Positions 36,291-36,459 of a stretch of 36,459 bases of DNA are shown here, piece by piece. The notes under the pieces are model-generated. The model saw only the letters and a list, made by a program, of their open reading frames with translations, ran no database searches and was not told the origin of the DNA. The stretch comes from an uncultured Roseateles sp. (GTDB lineage Bacteria; Pseudomonadota; Gammaproteobacteria; Burkholderiales; Burkholderiaceae), in NCBI GenBank assembly GCA_946886855.1, contig CAMPJJ010000057.1:1-36459 (forward strand), in the 5' to 3' direction. The position numbers were made by a program, and so were the translations under genes. Every line of letters starts with the position of its first letter. The first letter of the stretch is position 1.

Positions 36291-36320
36291 TTGCGAGCCT
36301 CTCCTCAGCCGTGCTACAGT
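36291..36320 (+). promoter_or_regulatory. Extended -10 promoter for the right-end RNA
   Basis: TTGCGA (36291-36296), an 18-bp spacer, and TACAGT (36315-36320) preceded by TGC (extended -10). Expected transcription start is about 36327, three bases before the first hairpin. One of the better promoter matches in the window. Confidence 0.6.
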
Positions 36321-36326
36321 CGCTGT

Positions 36327-36412
36327 CTTCGCTGCACAGACATCTGTCTCGCAGCGGTCTCCGAAGGAACTGTCGGGGATGTCAAATGACTGATCGGGCT
36401 TGGCCCGGTTTT
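36327..36412 (+). ncRNA. Candidate small RNA or structured leader (three hairpins)
   Basis: About 86 nt. Hairpin 1: CGCTGC (36330-36335) with GCAGCG (36351-36356), topped by AGAC/GTCT with loop ATCT. Hairpin 2: TCTCCGA (36358-36364) with TCGGGGA (36373-36379, one G-U pair), loop AGGAACTG containing a GGA as in CsrA/RsmA-type sites. Hairpin 3: ATCGGGC (36393-36399) with GCCCGGT (36403-36409), loop TTG, followed by TTT, i.e. terminator-like. Three adjoining stems directly downstream of an extended -10 promoter and after the tctBA terminator are hard to explain by chance. It does not match any riboswitch I know. Whether it is a free small RNA or a leader for a gene beyond the window cannot be decided here. 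Confidence 0.55.
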
Positions 36413-36449
36413 CATTTGGCGGCGAGATTCTCGCAGTCGACGATGAAAA
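36409..36449 (+). promoter_or_regulatory. Inverted repeat covering a possible start codon at the window edge
   Basis: TTTTCAT (36409-36415), the tail of the third hairpin, is the exact complement of ATGAAAA (36443-36449); between them GCGAG (36422-36426) pairs with CTCGC (36430-36434). If the ATG at 36443 begins a gene running out of the window, its start would be hidden in this stem. The gene itself cannot be seen. Confidence 0.3.
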
Positions 36450-36459
36450 TAATTTCTCT

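Noticed and set aside
36327..36412. Right-end RNA as an SAH, c-di-GMP, glycine or cobalamin riboswitch, or as tmRNA, RNase P or 6S RNA
   Set aside because: None of the conserved core sequences of these classes that I know are present.

Overview
The window is a gene-dense stretch of very G+C-rich bacterial chromosome, apparently of a betaproteobacterium of the order Burkholderiales (a Roseateles/Mitsuaria/Rubrivivax-like organism). This is inferred from gene order and protein sequences: xseB-ispA-dxs, the polA / DUF2782-thrB-BPSS1780 cluster, a single-permease Lol transporter, AhpC/AhpF, and a TctB-TctA pair. I see no tRNA, rRNA, CRISPR array, insertion sequence, integrase or prophage gene. 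Nearly everything is chromosomal core or soft-core; the hipBA-like pair is the most accessory-looking part.

Layout, left to right. (1) 1-5.8 kb: a DMT-family permease and a Rieske oxygenase, both on the minus strand, with the oxygenase divergent from xseB-ispA-dxs (exonuclease VII small subunit, farnesyl-PP synthase, DXP synthase). (2) 5.7-8.1 kb: a divergent lysR/lysA pair of the Escherichia coli type, with an 8-bp tandem repeat in the lysA leader. (3) 8.3-10.6 kb: ahpC-ahpF peroxide detoxification. (4) 10.6-14.8 kb: a double-hairpin repeat, a RarD-type permease, a ubiquitin-like MoaD/ThiS protein followed by an Asp-box propeller protein, a TruC-like pseudouridine synthase and a YchJ-family protein. 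(5) 14.8-19 kb: uvrD, then a hipB/hipA-like pair whose kinase has lost its catalytic residues. (6) 19-21.3 kb: an exported PhoX phosphatase. (7) 21.5-26.6 kb: membrane protein, homoserine kinase and DUF2782 protein on minus, with polA divergent. (8) 26.7-33.9 kb: lolC-lolD, purU, then a compact run of tatD-family nuclease, hypoxanthine-DNA glycosylase, spermidine-synthase-like protein and a solitary GspE/PilB ATPase. (9) 34-36.2 kb: tctB-tctA closed by a strong terminator. (10) 36.2-36.46 kb: no complete gene, but an extended -10 promoter followed by three consecutive RNA hairpins, the last terminator-like; this looks like a small RNA or regulated leader.

The most interesting points are the HipA-family pseudokinase with an apparently intact N-lobe and a HipB-style operator (half-sites separated by 8 bp), the structured RNA at the right end, the MoaD/Asp-box-propeller pair, the REPIN-like element after ahpF, and the tandem repeat in front of lysA. 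Function calls rest on reading motifs and on remembered family sequences; no database search was run.
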